Positions 33,641 to 44,800 of a DNA stretch of 64,000 bases are shown piece by piece. Within the stretch, counting starts at the first letter, position 1; each line of letters starts with the position of its first letter. Origin of the DNA: Pochonia chlamydosporia 170. Taxonomy: Eukaryota > Ascomycota > Sordariomycetes > Hypocreales > Clavicipitaceae. The position numbers and the translations under genes are program-made. Below the pieces are notes generated by a model. The model was not told where the DNA came from and searched no databases. It worked only from the letters and a program-made list of their open reading frames with translations. Where the stretch lies: contig NC_035790.1 of NCBI RefSeq assembly GCF_001653235.2, positions 4,898,001-4,962,000 on the forward strand. Direction: 5' to 3'.

Positions 33641-35969
33641 ATGGTATGTAATTCCTCCCTGACCAGCCTGAACGGCTCCAGTTGTTCAAATCAAACTAAC
33701 ATGCTCGCAGAGAGTCCCAATCCGAAATGCTGACCAGCCGAATGGCCCTGGTCCAGATTCAGCAGCCCTTCAACTACACCCAGTGCCGTCGAGGGAGTCA
33801 GTTGTCGTCAAGGTGATCCCGCCGAGAACGCCAGCAGCACAGATCGAGCACGTCCCATGTGACATTGTCCTTGTTATCGATGTGTCCACCAGCATGGAAG
33901 ATGATGCTCCTGTTCCAGGGGAGAATGAAAAGACGGGACTCACTGTATTAGACTTAACCAAGCACGCCGCTCTCACCATCATTGAAACCTTGAATGACAA
34001 AGACCGACTGGGGATAGTCAGCTTCTCAACGAAATCCACTATTGTACAGACCCTTACGTACATGGACATCGACAAGAAGGAGGAAGCTCGGAAGAAGATC
34101 AAGGCCCTCGAGCCTAATGGAAGTACGAACCTGTGGCACGGCATTCACGATGGCATCCGCGTTTTTACTGAGTCACTGAAAATTGGAAATGTTGGTGCCA
34201 TGATGGTGCTCACAGATGGGATGCCTAATCATATGTAAGTTCCCATATCCTCAACCTCAAGCATAAATAATAGTCTAACCGTTTGACGTAGGTGCCCCCC
34301 GCAAGGCTACATTCCCAAGCTCAAGACATTACCACCTCTTCCTGCGTCGATTCACACCTTTGGCTTCGGATACGGCCTAAGGTCCGGCTTATTGAAGTCA
34401 CTAGCAGAATTCGGCCACGGTAATTACGCATTCATCCCCGACGCGGGGATGATTGGCACGGTGTTTGTCCATGCAGTTGCGAATTTGCAGGCAACCTTTG
34501 CAACTGGCGCTACACTGACACTGACGTACCCCAAGTCCATGGAGTTGCAAGAGGTCGGTGAGCAGACAGTGGTAAAGCAGCAACCAGAAGAAGCCGGATC
34601 TCGAAGCAGGGGCCAGACGACCTTGAAAATTCCCCTGGGCAATCTGCAGTTCGGCCAGTCGCGAGACGTATTCCTTCGCGTCACCGAACCCTCACTTGAG
34701 CACGCCGTAGGACGACTCGACCAAGCACCCGTTGTAACCGCCTCCCTCTCATACACCAAGGCAAAGATTCACGGACCGAACATCCTCAGCAGCCCCGTTG
34801 TCATCGCCACGGGAGCCAGCATCCTCGAGACGTCGAGTATGTCCAGCGCCGAGGTCGCCTACCACGAGTCCCGAGCCGAGATATGTAACTTCTTGTCATC
34901 AATATTTCCCCTCGGCACTGACGCCGAACACCGTCCGAACCTGGGCCGTCACGATCAATACAAGAAGCAGCTAGTCAAACTCATTTCCGAAATCCCCGCC
35001 AAGGACTTCGATGACGAGAAGAACCTCTCCCTCATGCAAGACCTCAGCGGCCCGGAGCCACAGGGTCAAATCTCCCTAGCCATCAACGACATCAAATTCC
35101 TCCAAAAATGGGGCGTCCACTACCTCCCGTCCTACTGCAACGCTCACTCCCGACAAATATGCAATTCGTTCAAGGACCCCGGCGCATTGCAGTACGGCAC
35201 CGACAGCCCTCTCTTCATAGCGTGCCGGGACCGCCTCAACGACACCTTTGACAACTTGCCGCCTCCTGAACCTACCGCCCGGCGCTCATACGGCGGCTAC
35301 TCCAATTCCGCCAGCTACTACGCACCCGTCAACATGAGCCGGTACCGCAACGCCTCCGGCGTATGCTTCGCGGGCTCGACACCCGTGGAACTAGGCTCCG
35401 GGAGGATGGTGCACATTCGCCGCCTCCGACGGGGCATGAAGGTCCGCACACCGACCGGCATCCGCAAAGTGGCCATGGTGTTGAAGACGCCCGTTCAGGA
35501 GGAGACGCTCTGCCGCGTGGGGAGTCTGCTCGTCACGCCCTGGCATCCCATTTCGCTGGACGGCAAGAATTGGGACTTCCCGGCCTTTTTGGCCGAAGGC
35601 TCCGTTCGATACACCGGATCCGTGTACTCCGTCATGCTCCAGCGTGACAGCAACTCTAGATCGCACGCCCTCCGCGTATCTGGCACATGGGGCGTGACGC
35701 TTGGCCACGGCCTCACCACGGGCAATGACGCTCGTGCGCATCACTTCTTTGGCGATTACAACCGCGTGGGCAAGAGTCTGATTCAGCTGGGCGTGGATAA
35801 GTTTGGCGTTGTTGAAGGGAGAGGCGTTGACCGCGATAATACCAGCGGTTTGGTCCGTGGATTCAAGGGCGCAGCACAGTCGAGGAGCATGGACATGGAC
35901 TACAGCGGTGTACCGCTACGGAGTATCGTGATGCGTATGGCGCAGCATGTTGGCGTTGATTCAGCTTGA
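33641..35969 (+). CDS. VWA domain protein with C-terminal Hint-like (VWAint/Hint) domain
   Basis: Three coding exons: 33641-33643 (the ATG alone), 33711-34234 and 34292-35969. The protein is 734 aa. Introns are 67 and 57 bp, GTATGT and GTAAGT donors, with CTAAC branches. The VWA domain starts near residue 50: DIVLVIDVSTSM carries the MIDAS DxSxS at 58-62, followed by GSTNLW (MIDAS Thr) and VLTDGMPNHM. A beta-rich middle region follows. From about residue 530, GVCFAGSTPVELG gives the Hint catalytic-type Cys (C534), and LLVTPWHPI gives the block-B His (H594). The pattern matches the fungal VWAint plus Hint_2 architecture. The family lacks proven function; a ubiquitin-related or self-processing role has been suggested only by domain logic. 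No signal peptide. If translation began at the ATG at 33783 instead, 25 residues would be lost, but the VWA domain would remain intact. Confidence 0.9.
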
Positions 35970-36093
35970 TTTATGTACTTGTACTTGGTATCCAAGCCGG
36001 CTTGTCGTACCTGATAATTCATCCAATAATACCATTTTTATCATCTCGGCTGTATATATATTTACAAACTCATGCATATCCGTCCATGTAAAT

Positions 36094-37356
36094 CTACTCC
36101 CTCGCAAACAAACCCGCCATCCCCATCCCCGTCCCAACACACATACTCACAACACCCAAGTCATCGCCATCCCTCCTCATCCCATGCACCAACGTGCTCG
36201 TCATCCTCGCCCCCGTCGCCCCCAGCGGATGTCCCAAGGCGATAGCACCACCCGTCGGATTCACCCTCCCGTCCGCCCACGCCTCTTCCAGCCCCAACTC
36301 CCTCAGACAATACAACGCCTGGCTCGCAAACGCCTCGTTGATCTCCCACCGATTCACGTCGCTGGTCTCCAACCCATGCATCTCCAGCAACTTCGGTATC
36401 GCAAGCGCCGGGCCTACACCCATCTCGTCCGGCGCACAGCCCACCACCACGCCCGACACAAATTTGCCCAGAATATAATCACCCAGACCGAGCTGCGTAG
36501 CGGTGCTCCGTCTCATAAGCACAGTGGCAGCCGCCCCGTCAGAAACCTGGCTTGAATTTCCTGCTGTAGACGCACCGTCCGGCTTAAACGCAGGTTTAAG
36601 CTTGGCCAACGCCTCCGTCGAGATGGCATCCCGTATTCCGTCATCCTGCGTAACCGTGATGCGCTGCTCCTCGCCAACTTTGTTGCCCTGCTTATCCACC
36701 TCCTGGAAGCGCGTCGTCACAGGGACAATCTCCTCGTCGAAAAGGCCCTTCTTCCGCGCATCACTAGCACGGAGGTGCGAAGCCGCCGCAAAGGCATCCT
36801 GATCCGATCTCGACACGCCATACCGGCTCGCGACGTTCTCGCTCGTCAAACCCATCGGCATGATGCAGTCCCGTGCATCCTTGACAGGTGACTCCTTCAG
36901 GTCGGGCCACACGTCCACGGGAACAGCACGACTGCCATAGTTCCTCGTCATGCTTTCCATGCCGGCGCCAATGCCCACGGATATCATGCCCGTGCGGATA
37001 TGCGCCGCTATGGACGTGATTGCCTGCAGGGAAGACGAACACGCGCGGTTGATGGTGAATAAGGACGTCGAGTTAGGGTAGCCGACGTGGTTCATGGCCA
37101 TCCGGGCTGCCTTGGAGCCGCCCAGTTCAGAGAGCACCACGCCCACGCCTACATCTTCCACGAGGGGGCCGAGATCTGTGCCGGGGATGGTGTTTTCACG
37201 GACGTGCTTCAGCACGGAGGCTAGTAGTTCCTCGGGGTAGGCGTCTTTGAACTGGCCTTTGTAGGAGCGGGTGATGGGCGTGCGGACAGAAGAGAGGATG
37301 ACGATGTCGGTGGGTGATTTGGCGAGGATATTGGCCACGCCCCGTGGTGCTGCCAT
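36094..37356 (-). CDS. 3-ketoacyl-CoA thiolase (acetyl-CoA C-acyltransferase)
   Basis: Single exon, 420 aa, start context GTCACAATGG. Acts in beta-oxidation: cleaves 3-ketoacyl-CoA with CoA to acetyl-CoA and a shortened acyl-CoA. The nucleophile is C106 in NRACSSSLQA. Also present are NEAFASQAL, GHPLGATGA (H376) and the C-terminal CVGTGMGMAGLF with the acid/base Cys406. Length is normal. No C-terminal SKL-type PTS1 (ends FARE) and no clear PTS2 nonapeptide near the N-terminus, so peroxisomal import is not obvious. The N-terminus MAAPRGVANILAKS is only weakly presequence-like. It lies tail-to-tail with the VWA gene, with only 124 bp between stops. An acetoacetyl-CoA thiolase is possible, but the sequence is nearer the long-chain type. 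Confidence 0.93.
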   Translation of the reverse strand: MAAPRGVANILAKSPTDIVILSSVRTPITRSYKGQFKDAYPEELLASVLKHVRENTIPGTDLGPLVEDVGVGVVLSELGGSKAARMAMNHVGYPNSTSLFTINRACSSSLQAITSIAAHIRTGMISVGIGAGMESMTRNYGSRAVPVDVWPDLKESPVKDARDCIMPMGLTSENVASRYGVSRSDQDAFAAASHLRASDARKKGLFDEEIVPVTTRFQEVDKQGNKVGEEQRITVTQDDGIRDAISTEALAKLKPAFKPDGASTAGNSSQVSDGAAATVLMRRSTATQLGLGDYILGKFVSGVVVGCAPDEMGVGPALAIPKLLEMHGLETSDVNRWEINEAFASQALYCLRELGLEEAWADGRVNPTGGAIALGHPLGATGARMTSTLVHGMRRDGDDLGVVSMCVGTGMGMAGLFARE

Positions 37357-37944
37357 TGTGACGGACGCGCTATGAGGTTGAGGATTTTGTTCCTGAAGTT
37401 GCTACTCTGAGGGTGTTTGTGAGTGGCAATAATGGTGTCAGTGATATAAAATGCTGTGTTGCTAAATTTCACAAGATGAAGTGAATGAATGAATGAGATG
37501 ACATGAGCTCATGGCTACCATCGGAATCTGCGGTCGGAAGGCGGCGCGGCTAAGGGCTCTTCCGTCTTGGTGCCGTCCCCAGGTTCCGGTGGGCGTTTGT
37601 CCCGAGCCGATGGACGTGGGGCAACCCGTCTGGTGTGCTTTCGTCTTATTATATGAGGAACGACTTCCAGCATTGCCACAAACCACACTGCTTAGTAAAA
37701 TTGAGAGTCAAGCTTATTCAGGCTAGAAAGATGATTTCCGTTTCAAGCATTCATACAGTATATTCATAATCTATGTAGAAGCGTCATCAGAACAAGCGTA
37801 GACGCAGGGCACCCCATATTCCATACGAGCCCAAGCAGACAGACGTCACCCTGAAATACAATCCTGTACATTGTACCAAACATACCTGGTACATTTACAC
37901 ACCGTACATCTCCCAGACCCTCCCACACCAAAGTCATATCATCA
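37357..37944. other. Intergenic region upstream of the thiolase
   Basis: Thiolase promoter and the 3' flank of the coiled-coil gene, which is transcribed in the same direction. No gene seen. Confidence 0.55.
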
Positions 37945-39660
37945 TCATCGCCTGCCATATTGAATGCCAAGACCGACTCGCTGCTCTTCCGTCAACGAGC
38001 CCACTCGCATCTTCTTCGGGGGACTCCCCTGTTCACGCCTTGTGCTCTCCGCTGTAGCCGTGTTCCCGCTAAACTTGCGCTTATCCATAGCACCGCCGCC
38101 CCTGGAACTTGACAAGAGTTTAGCCTGCAATTTGGCCGATTTCTCGGCAGGCCCGGGCGATTCATCGCGGGACCCTGCCGAACTAGCCACTTCAAAACTC
38201 CGGCCGGGGTGCCTCCGCAACATTTCCGTCGCTGCTTGGCTTGCCTGGCTGTCAAACACCTCCTCGTCGTCATCATCCTCAGCTCGCCGCCGTTGTCGGG
38301 ATGCCTGCGGTGACGGCCTTGAAACCTGAGATGTAAAGGATTGCATGGCCTCAACCGACTCCATAGCCTGCCTTGCTAGCTCCTCATTGTCGTCTGCTGA
38401 AATAGTGCTTTCTCGGCTTTTCCGACGTCGATTTCGCTTAGGAGTCGGCGTCGTTGGCACAAACTGCTGATCAGTGTATCGATGGCGAGGCTCAGTTTGC
38501 GGCACCAAGTCAGCAGATGGCAGTAAAGCCCCGTCTCGGGATCGATTGACCGGTGTGGTGGGCAGTGATGACATGGACTGCGTGTTGCGATTATGCCTTC
38601 CAGAGTGCTTTTGCACAGCTCGGTGAGACGTCATTGGTGTCGACGGCGCACTGTTGTTATTATCCTGGCTCTGGCTCATAGCCTGCAACAAAGCTGACAG
38701 ACCATGCTCATGGCCCTCCGTATCGCCTCGCTGCAAAGATCGCGGAGTCTGGTGCTGAGCGCCCTGTGGCACGCGATGCTGTTGCGGCGTCGAAACATTC
38801 TGCTGCTTTGGTGTCAAGGCGCTGTGGAAAATCCCCCCAGGGCTACATAGCATGTGGAAATGCTCCCGGTTCTCTCGAATTCGTGTCAGAAGCAGATCCC
38901 TTTCCTCCGTTAAACATATGGTTTCCTCCTCCTTCTGCTGAATAACCTTCTTAGCGACCTTCAGCCGACGAGTCAGGGTCTCATTCTCCTCCATGGCAGC
39001 CTCATACCACATCTTCATCTGCAAATATTTTGCTTGCGTAGAATCAGATGAAGTGCTGAGCTCACGCCTTGCTTGGCGAGTGTGTTCCGCCATTCGGAGT
39101 GCATCCACCTCCCTGCGAATCATTTCGTGCTCGACTGCCGCACGCTTAGCGTCATCCTCAGCTTGCAAACTCAGCAGATTATATTGCAATTTGTGGTGTG
39201 CTGTTTCCATCTTCAACTTCTGCTGTTCGCCGATACATGTTTGAAGCATAGATCTCAATTCTTCTGTTGGGGCCTCCAGAACCTGGTGAGGAGATGGCGG
39301 AGCATAGTCGGTGCCAACCTCTCGATCGCGAATATTTTTCAGGATAGTAGCTGGCGGTGAGCAAAGGGCGGACTGCTGCGATTGTGAAAAGGTTCGTCTG
39401 GCGTTGTTGTGGGCAGCAACTTGTGTGGACGGCGGCGGGGTCAGAGAGGAAGGAATCACCATGGTGGCCGGTCGGTCGTCGTTTGCTTCGGTTTTGAAGG
39501 ATTGATTAGGGTCGATTGGAGACCCAGGTATCTCGGTCGACGGCAGAGTGACTTGCGATGACATGGGCGGAGGTCCAACCTCCTGAGGTGTTGATGGCTC
39601 AATGGGACTGGCGGCAACACCGTTGGGTTGCCGAGTATCCAGATCAGCGTCGGAAGCCAT
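37945..39660 (-). CDS. Conserved-looking fungal coiled-coil protein, function unknown
   Basis: Single exon, 571 aa, starting at the ATG at 39660. Residues 1-110 are acidic, Pro/Ser/Thr-rich and disordered. About 125-275 is a continuous heptad-like, charged coiled coil (EELRSMLQTCIGEQQKLKME, then RRLKVAKKVIQQKEEETICL and TEERDLLLTRIRENREHF). About 290-420 is Gln/Ser/Pro-rich with basic clusters such as KRNRRRKSRES (possible nuclear signal). The C-terminus has an Asp/Glu run (EDDDDEEVF) and further basic motifs (PPKKMRVGS), ending in GLGIQYGRR. The pattern suggests a nuclear or spindle-associated structural protein, but this is only inference from composition; no enzyme motif. I do not recognise the family by name. 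Confidence 0.8.
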   Translation of the reverse strand: MASDADLDTRQPNGVAASPIEPSTPQEVGPPPMSSQVTLPSTEIPGSPIDPNQSFKTEANDDRPATMVIPSSLTPPPSTQVAAHNNARRTFSQSQQSALCSPPATILKNIRDREVGTDYAPPSPHQVLEAPTEELRSMLQTCIGEQQKLKMETAHHKLQYNLLSLQAEDDAKRAAVEHEMIRREVDALRMAEHTRQARRELSTSSDSTQAKYLQMKMWYEAAMEENETLTRRLKVAKKVIQQKEEETICLTEERDLLLTRIRENREHFHMLCSPGGIFHSALTPKQQNVSTPQQHRVPQGAQHQTPRSLQRGDTEGHEHGLSALLQAMSQSQDNNNSAPSTPMTSHRAVQKHSGRHNRNTQSMSSLPTTPVNRSRDGALLPSADLVPQTEPRHRYTDQQFVPTTPTPKRNRRRKSRESTISADDNEELARQAMESVEAMQSFTSQVSRPSPQASRQRRRAEDDDDEEVFDSQASQAATEMLRRHPGRSFEVASSAGSRDESPGPAEKSAKLQAKLLSSSRGGGAMDKRKFSGNTATAESTRREQGSPPKKMRVGSLTEEQRVGLGIQYGRR

Positions 39661-40678
39661 GATGATGTAGTAGGAGAGCGACGTAATGGCGGAAATGATC
39701 TCGTAGTCGGATGTGTTGTAGAGGTGGTGAAGTCGTGAGAAATGGCTTGCGTTCTCGATTCAATGTTGGCTTGGGCCGCTTTGTCCTCCCCTGCCTAACA
39801 CATGCAGCCTGGCAGCCAAGCACAGTCGCGCATCAATCCAATCCAGATGCAGATCACCCAACAGCGAAAGAGCTTCAATCAATGCGAAATGGAATAAATT
39901 ATCGGACGGTGCGAGTATGTGGCTCGGAGTGGTGAAATGTGGTGATGGTTGAGAGCACGAGAGCAAAGAATCACGCTGCACTGGACGAATGAGGCTGGCC
40001 GTGGTGCGAACTAAACCGGCCTTTCTCTGGCCGCGTGCGTCGCTTCTGGTTGACAGCAGATCTGAGCTGGTTGCCAGGGAAAAGCTCAACGGGAGGCTGG
40101 TGACAGGGTACAAGGTACTTGACAAGGACAGGCAATTGGGGCTAAACCTAATCCAGCTGGTCTCCCTTGACCTCACATCTGGTTGATCACCTGCTGCCGT
40201 TGCACCTTGGGAGTCTGCCTCAGGGTCAAGATTGCAGTAATTTGGCAAGATAATCCAATTGTTCATTTTCTTGTCCATCTTTGATACCCGAGTCAACGGA
40301 AAGGTCTCAGGGTTTGACGCGTCTCTGACTCCACGACTCGGCCATTGATTGCATCTGGGCCGTGCCTGTCTGTGCTCATCGGCAAACTGTTGGCTGAGCG
40401 TCAAATCCACGGACACAAACCACATTTATGTCAATCACCCAACAAGACGTACCTCATGGGATGCAGTATTAAAATTCGTACAGAAAATGCTTATCCCGAT
40501 CTATTAGATGCAACATAAATTCAACATGTACAGCAAACAAAGGCCATCATCACTGGCCTTGAATACTCTATCAGTTCCCTTCCATGCAACCCATAAAATA
40601 CAACCACGGCAAAGGACGCATAAAAACCTCTCCGCATCACCCTCTCAGCCTCCAATATCACCAAAAGCACATCCCAAG
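39661..40678. other. Intergenic region
   Basis: Promoter of the coiled-coil gene (near 39661) and 3' flank of the small membrane-protein gene. The minus-strand frame at 39760-40425 lacks domain or codon signs of a gene. Confidence 0.5.
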
Positions 40679-41137
40679 CTAAGCGAGCCCAGCCTCTCTC
40701 TCCTTTCCCTTTCTCAATCTCCTCCCGTCACGCCACATCTTTACCTTCCTCGAGAAATGTCCCACCACAACAATCGGTAGAATCACCGGCCATCCAAATA
40801 TTACCGCGAGCCACCAAGCTCCCACGGCCGCTTTATCCCATCGTGTGCCCTTAGAATCAAGATACCACTCTGGGATCCATCGACCAGCTCGCCCGTGTCC
40901 ATTGATGCAAAGGATGCATATTGCCCCAAAGGCAACCCATCCCAGCACAGATATCGGAATCAGAACTTTGACAATGTTGTGATGTTCGTAGTACTCTCCG
41001 CCATTATGGATCGCGAATGAGAGATTTGGGAGTGGTAGCGAGGATGGAATTGTGCCTGCAGGTGACATTGTGTGTATGCCTGTTGTAGCGTCGATCGGAG
41101 GCGAGGGTGATGACCGTATCATCGGAGTAGTGTACAT
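40679..41137 (-). CDS. Small two-helix membrane protein, unknown function
   Basis: 152 aa from the first in-frame ATG at 41137 (MYTTPMIRSSPSPP). The frame is open 22 codons further upstream but without an ATG, so a 5' exon or an unannotated start is possible. Two strongly hydrophobic helices: IVKVLIPISVLGWVAFGAIC (about 78-97) and AAVGAWWLAVIFGWPVILPI (about 124-143), separated by a conserved-looking loop with RWIPEWYLDSKGTRWDK. The basic tail HFSRKVKMWRDGRRLRKGKE would be cytosolic by the positive-inside rule. The N-terminal 65 residues are Pro/Ser-rich. Single exon. No family recognised; the Trp-rich loop suggests a conserved fungal membrane protein. Confidence 0.7.
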   Translation of the reverse strand: MYTTPMIRSSPSPPIDATTGIHTMSPAGTIPSSLPLPNLSFAIHNGGEYYEHHNIVKVLIPISVLGWVAFGAICILCINGHGRAGRWIPEWYLDSKGTRWDKAAVGAWWLAVIFGWPVILPIVVVGHFSRKVKMWRDGRRLRKGKEREAGLA

Positions 41138-41860
41138 TGCTGGGAGAAATTCCTTGGCGCCAAGGGTAGAGCAGATAGTTAAGAATAGAACGGGCAAATA
41201 CAAATGGTTCTTGTAATAATTCGTATTTTATGACAGAGATAAACAAGCCGGAACGATGTTGAAGTTGTTGTCAGTTGGGAGGTGGGCGAGAAGTGAACTG
41301 AAGTACTTAGGTACACAAGACCAGCCAACCTTCCTTTGGTTCACTGCGGACGGAGCAATGCAGACAAATATCACTCAGAAAACGCAAGAGCCATCGATGC
41401 CGTATCTTCAACATCTAAATGCGTGCCTGCCTTGATCGTATAGTATCGCTACTTATCTGCCGCACTGACCTGACCTGACTGGCCCTTATTCTGGACATCC
41501 TAGAATCCGCAGGCAACAGGATAGAAGTTCAGCGCTTCTACGAATGCCTGCCTCATTTATAGACAAGTCGAATTATGCGTCCATTTGAAAATGCGTCTGC
41601 TCCATTCTTAGCTCAGGCTCAGCATCCAAGGTTCAGCACCCCGTCCCAAGCGCTCCTAAATCACTGCATTCATTGAGAGTCTGAGGTGTTGGTGACGAAC
41701 ACTCAACCGACGCAAAGTCCTCTATTTGTACAAATTATTTCGTGCTTACGCCTATACGCACTGAAATATTAATCTATTTTATCCTTGGCCCTGTTATTCC
41801 TCTAATCTTTTCAACGCCATCCCCGGTGTCCCTGCTTTTCTATTATATACTTGCTGTAAA
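41138..41860. other. Intergenic region
   Basis: Promoter of the small membrane protein and the 3' flank of the leucine-rich-repeat gene. No other gene seen. Confidence 0.55.
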
Positions 41861-44800
41861 TCAGTCAACATCTTCTCCACTGTCCTCTCCGTTCGCTGCC
41901 TTCCAAGCGGCCATTTCTTCAGTCGGAAGTCTGCCTCGCAACCATCTCAGAGTAGCCTCAGTTCCTCGCTCCAGAATGCTCCATCTTGGGACGCGGAATC
42001 GATTGCCAGCAACCTCCAACCTTTGCAGCCCGTCCACGCCGCCCAGAAGACCAAGTCTGGGATTCAGCTGGCCAATGTCGTTACTAGAGGCATCAACAAT
42101 CTTCAATCCCCGAATGCATTCGGGATCAAGCTCTGACAGCTGATTACTCGCTGCCAACAATACTGACAAGCGTGGGAATACGTCCTTCAGATTGGGCGGA
42201 AGCGAAGTCATGCGGTTAAGTGTGACGTCGAGCTTCTCCAAAGCTGGCGCCTTCAGGAACTTGATAACGGGATTCAAGCTCGATATTTGGTTTGAGAGGA
42301 GGCTCAGTTCTCGAAGTGCAGGCAGCTCCAATGTCTCTGTGAGATATGACTCGCCAGCCAATTGGGAATGTGCCAAGGAAAGGAACGAGAGAGTCGAGCC
42401 AAAGGCAGCCAGCGCAATTGGAAACACGGCAATCGGATTATGGTGCAGCTGGATTTGGCGCACTTGATTCTGCGAGGCGACTGTAGCGCAGGTATTGGGA
42501 TTCAACGACGATATGTCGCATCTTGACAAGTCCAGCAAACCACCTGGTTTGACGAACCAAACGTCTTTCACGACTGTTTGGGATCGTGAACGACTCGGAG
42601 TATGTGGAGCAGAAGTAGGTGGTGTGGTAAAATCGTCCTCCACGTCAGACCGGGCGTCTTCATCATTAATACCGGACAAGGAGTCTATATCTCCAGCGGA
42701 TTTGAGCCTGTCGTCGATTTCAGAAAGACTGCCCATCAACCCTGCCATTGAAGTATGATGACCAGGCTCCTGGTACGGAGGGGGAGGCTCCAAGCGGCCA
42801 GCCAAGATCTCCTTCAACTCATCCGTTGAAGACGAGACCAGCTTTCGATCCCTTAGAGGATTGCCTGTCAATCGTATCATGGAAAGACTTTGCATTCTAG
42901 CAATCTCCGGTGGCACTATACGGATATCATTACTGGCGAAATCTGCGTGACGTAGCTTCTGCAGTCCGGTAAAGCTATCCGGTATGCTGGCGATGTGGTT
43001 CTCGTCCACAGTCAGCGTAAGGAGATTCGTCCAAGTAGACATATCCGGGAGGCATTGCAGCCTATTGACGGACAGAGAGATGGCGTGAACAACTGGCAAG
43101 TTGATGGCGCTGTCTACGGGTATGAGGTGTGTCAATTGATTAGCCGATGCGTCGAGAGTTTGCAAACAGGGAAGAGAGTCCACGGGCTGTTGAATAAGCA
43201 ATCCGGAAATTCTGTTCTTTCTCACAGACAACTCTGTCAACGGCAGCTTTGACAAGCTCTCGAAAGGAAGGCTCTCAATCTTATTCTCGTTCAAGTTGAG
43301 GATGCGCAGGCGGATCATATTTTCAATGTCGGAGGGCAGCGCCGAGATATTGTTCCCATGAACATCAAGCATCTCCAGAGAGGTCAAGCTCGTCAGCGCC
43401 GGGTTCAGTGGTCCAGACAATTGATTCTTGGACAGCTTCAGATCTCGAAGTGAGACCATCTGAGAGATGATCTCCAAACTGGCGTTTTCAAGCTTGTTTG
43501 AAGACTAGCCGGCGTAAGCAAGAGGGTACAGGTCTCTGGGTTGAGGAAGCACTTACAAGATTGAGCGATGTCAAGTTCGCTAGGCGTCGGAATCCAAGGG
43601 GAACATGCGTAAGCAAATTTCCATGCAGATCCAGCGTTTCTAGTCCTCCAAATATGTTGCCTTGTTCGTCCTCTTGTTCATCAAATGCATCTGGGCTCGC
43701 ATCCGGGAAGATGTTGTCATCCAAAGACTCTATCTCGTTGTCCGCGGCAACAAGTCGGGTGAGATCTACACTCTCTGCCCAGCTGCCCCCATAGTTACCA
43801 ACACTCTCCAGGTCGTACATCTTCATAACTTCCTGTGGGATTTCTTTCAACCCCAACGCGGCAATGTTCAGCCGGCCGGTGGTTCGAGCAGCCGCCACCC
43901 GCTGCTGCAACACTTTGGCACTAGGTTTCTCCCCTTTCCTCAAGTTGAAAGGGTCGTCATGATCAGCACCAAAGCCATATCCGTCATTTGATATAATAGG
44001 CACGTCATCTGATGCAGTAGATTCATGGTTCACGGACGCTTGTCGTACAGCTGCGCGCTTGGCGGCTTTCGCCTTCGCAATCTGGTCACGCAGAGCCGCC
44101 GACGACTTTCGATTTGTAAGTGGTTTGGAGGCAGAAGGACCTGAAGCCGACGGAGGGGGAATAGAGCCATCCCAGGACCCAGCTGAAGCACCTGCTTCCT
44201 CTGATGCGCCTGCACCCTTGGACATGGATGGTAGAGAGGGTTTCTTGAAAAGGCCAGTCGTTGATCCGCGAGGCTTTGCAGGCCGTGAGGCAACCGATTT
44301 GGAGCCAGATTTCAAGGGGGTCTTGCCAAACTGCCTTCGTTCGGGGCTAGGGCTTCTCACAGCATCTGGTATGGGCGGGATACTAGAAGTTTCCAGTCTC
44401 GGAGTTGATATAAGGGAGGCACGATTTTGCGTTGCCTTGGTCTGGGGAGTTCTCCCGACAGCGGCAGCAGAGGTTCTCCGTGGGGTGCCACTAATGGTTG
44501 ATAAATTGCTTTTGAATGCACTGTTGGAGCCGCGGAAGCTTGCAGGAGGGTCATTCTGTCCAGCACTGGAGCTGGGTCGGCTTCCTTGCCGAGACGATGC
44601 TCTTCCAGACCCGTCAGAGTTGTAGCTGGAACCCGGCCTTGAATTTCCGCTCTCTGCTCTTGATCGTGGACGTCCTGGTTCGAAAAAGGATGACGACTTT
44701 TTGCTCAGGGCTGGAGAGGATGGGATCTGCGCCAATGTTTCCATCGTCCTCTCTGACAGTGAAGGTCTAGGCTTGGATCTCCTGCTCGTAGGAGTATGGA

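Noticed and set aside
39760..40425. 221-codon minus-strand frame
   Set aside because: Starts inside the promoter of the coiled-coil gene, has no recognisable motif and no codon bias.
44059..44625. 188-codon plus-strand frame opposite the LRR gene
   Set aside because: Antisense shadow of the well-supported LRR coding sequence.
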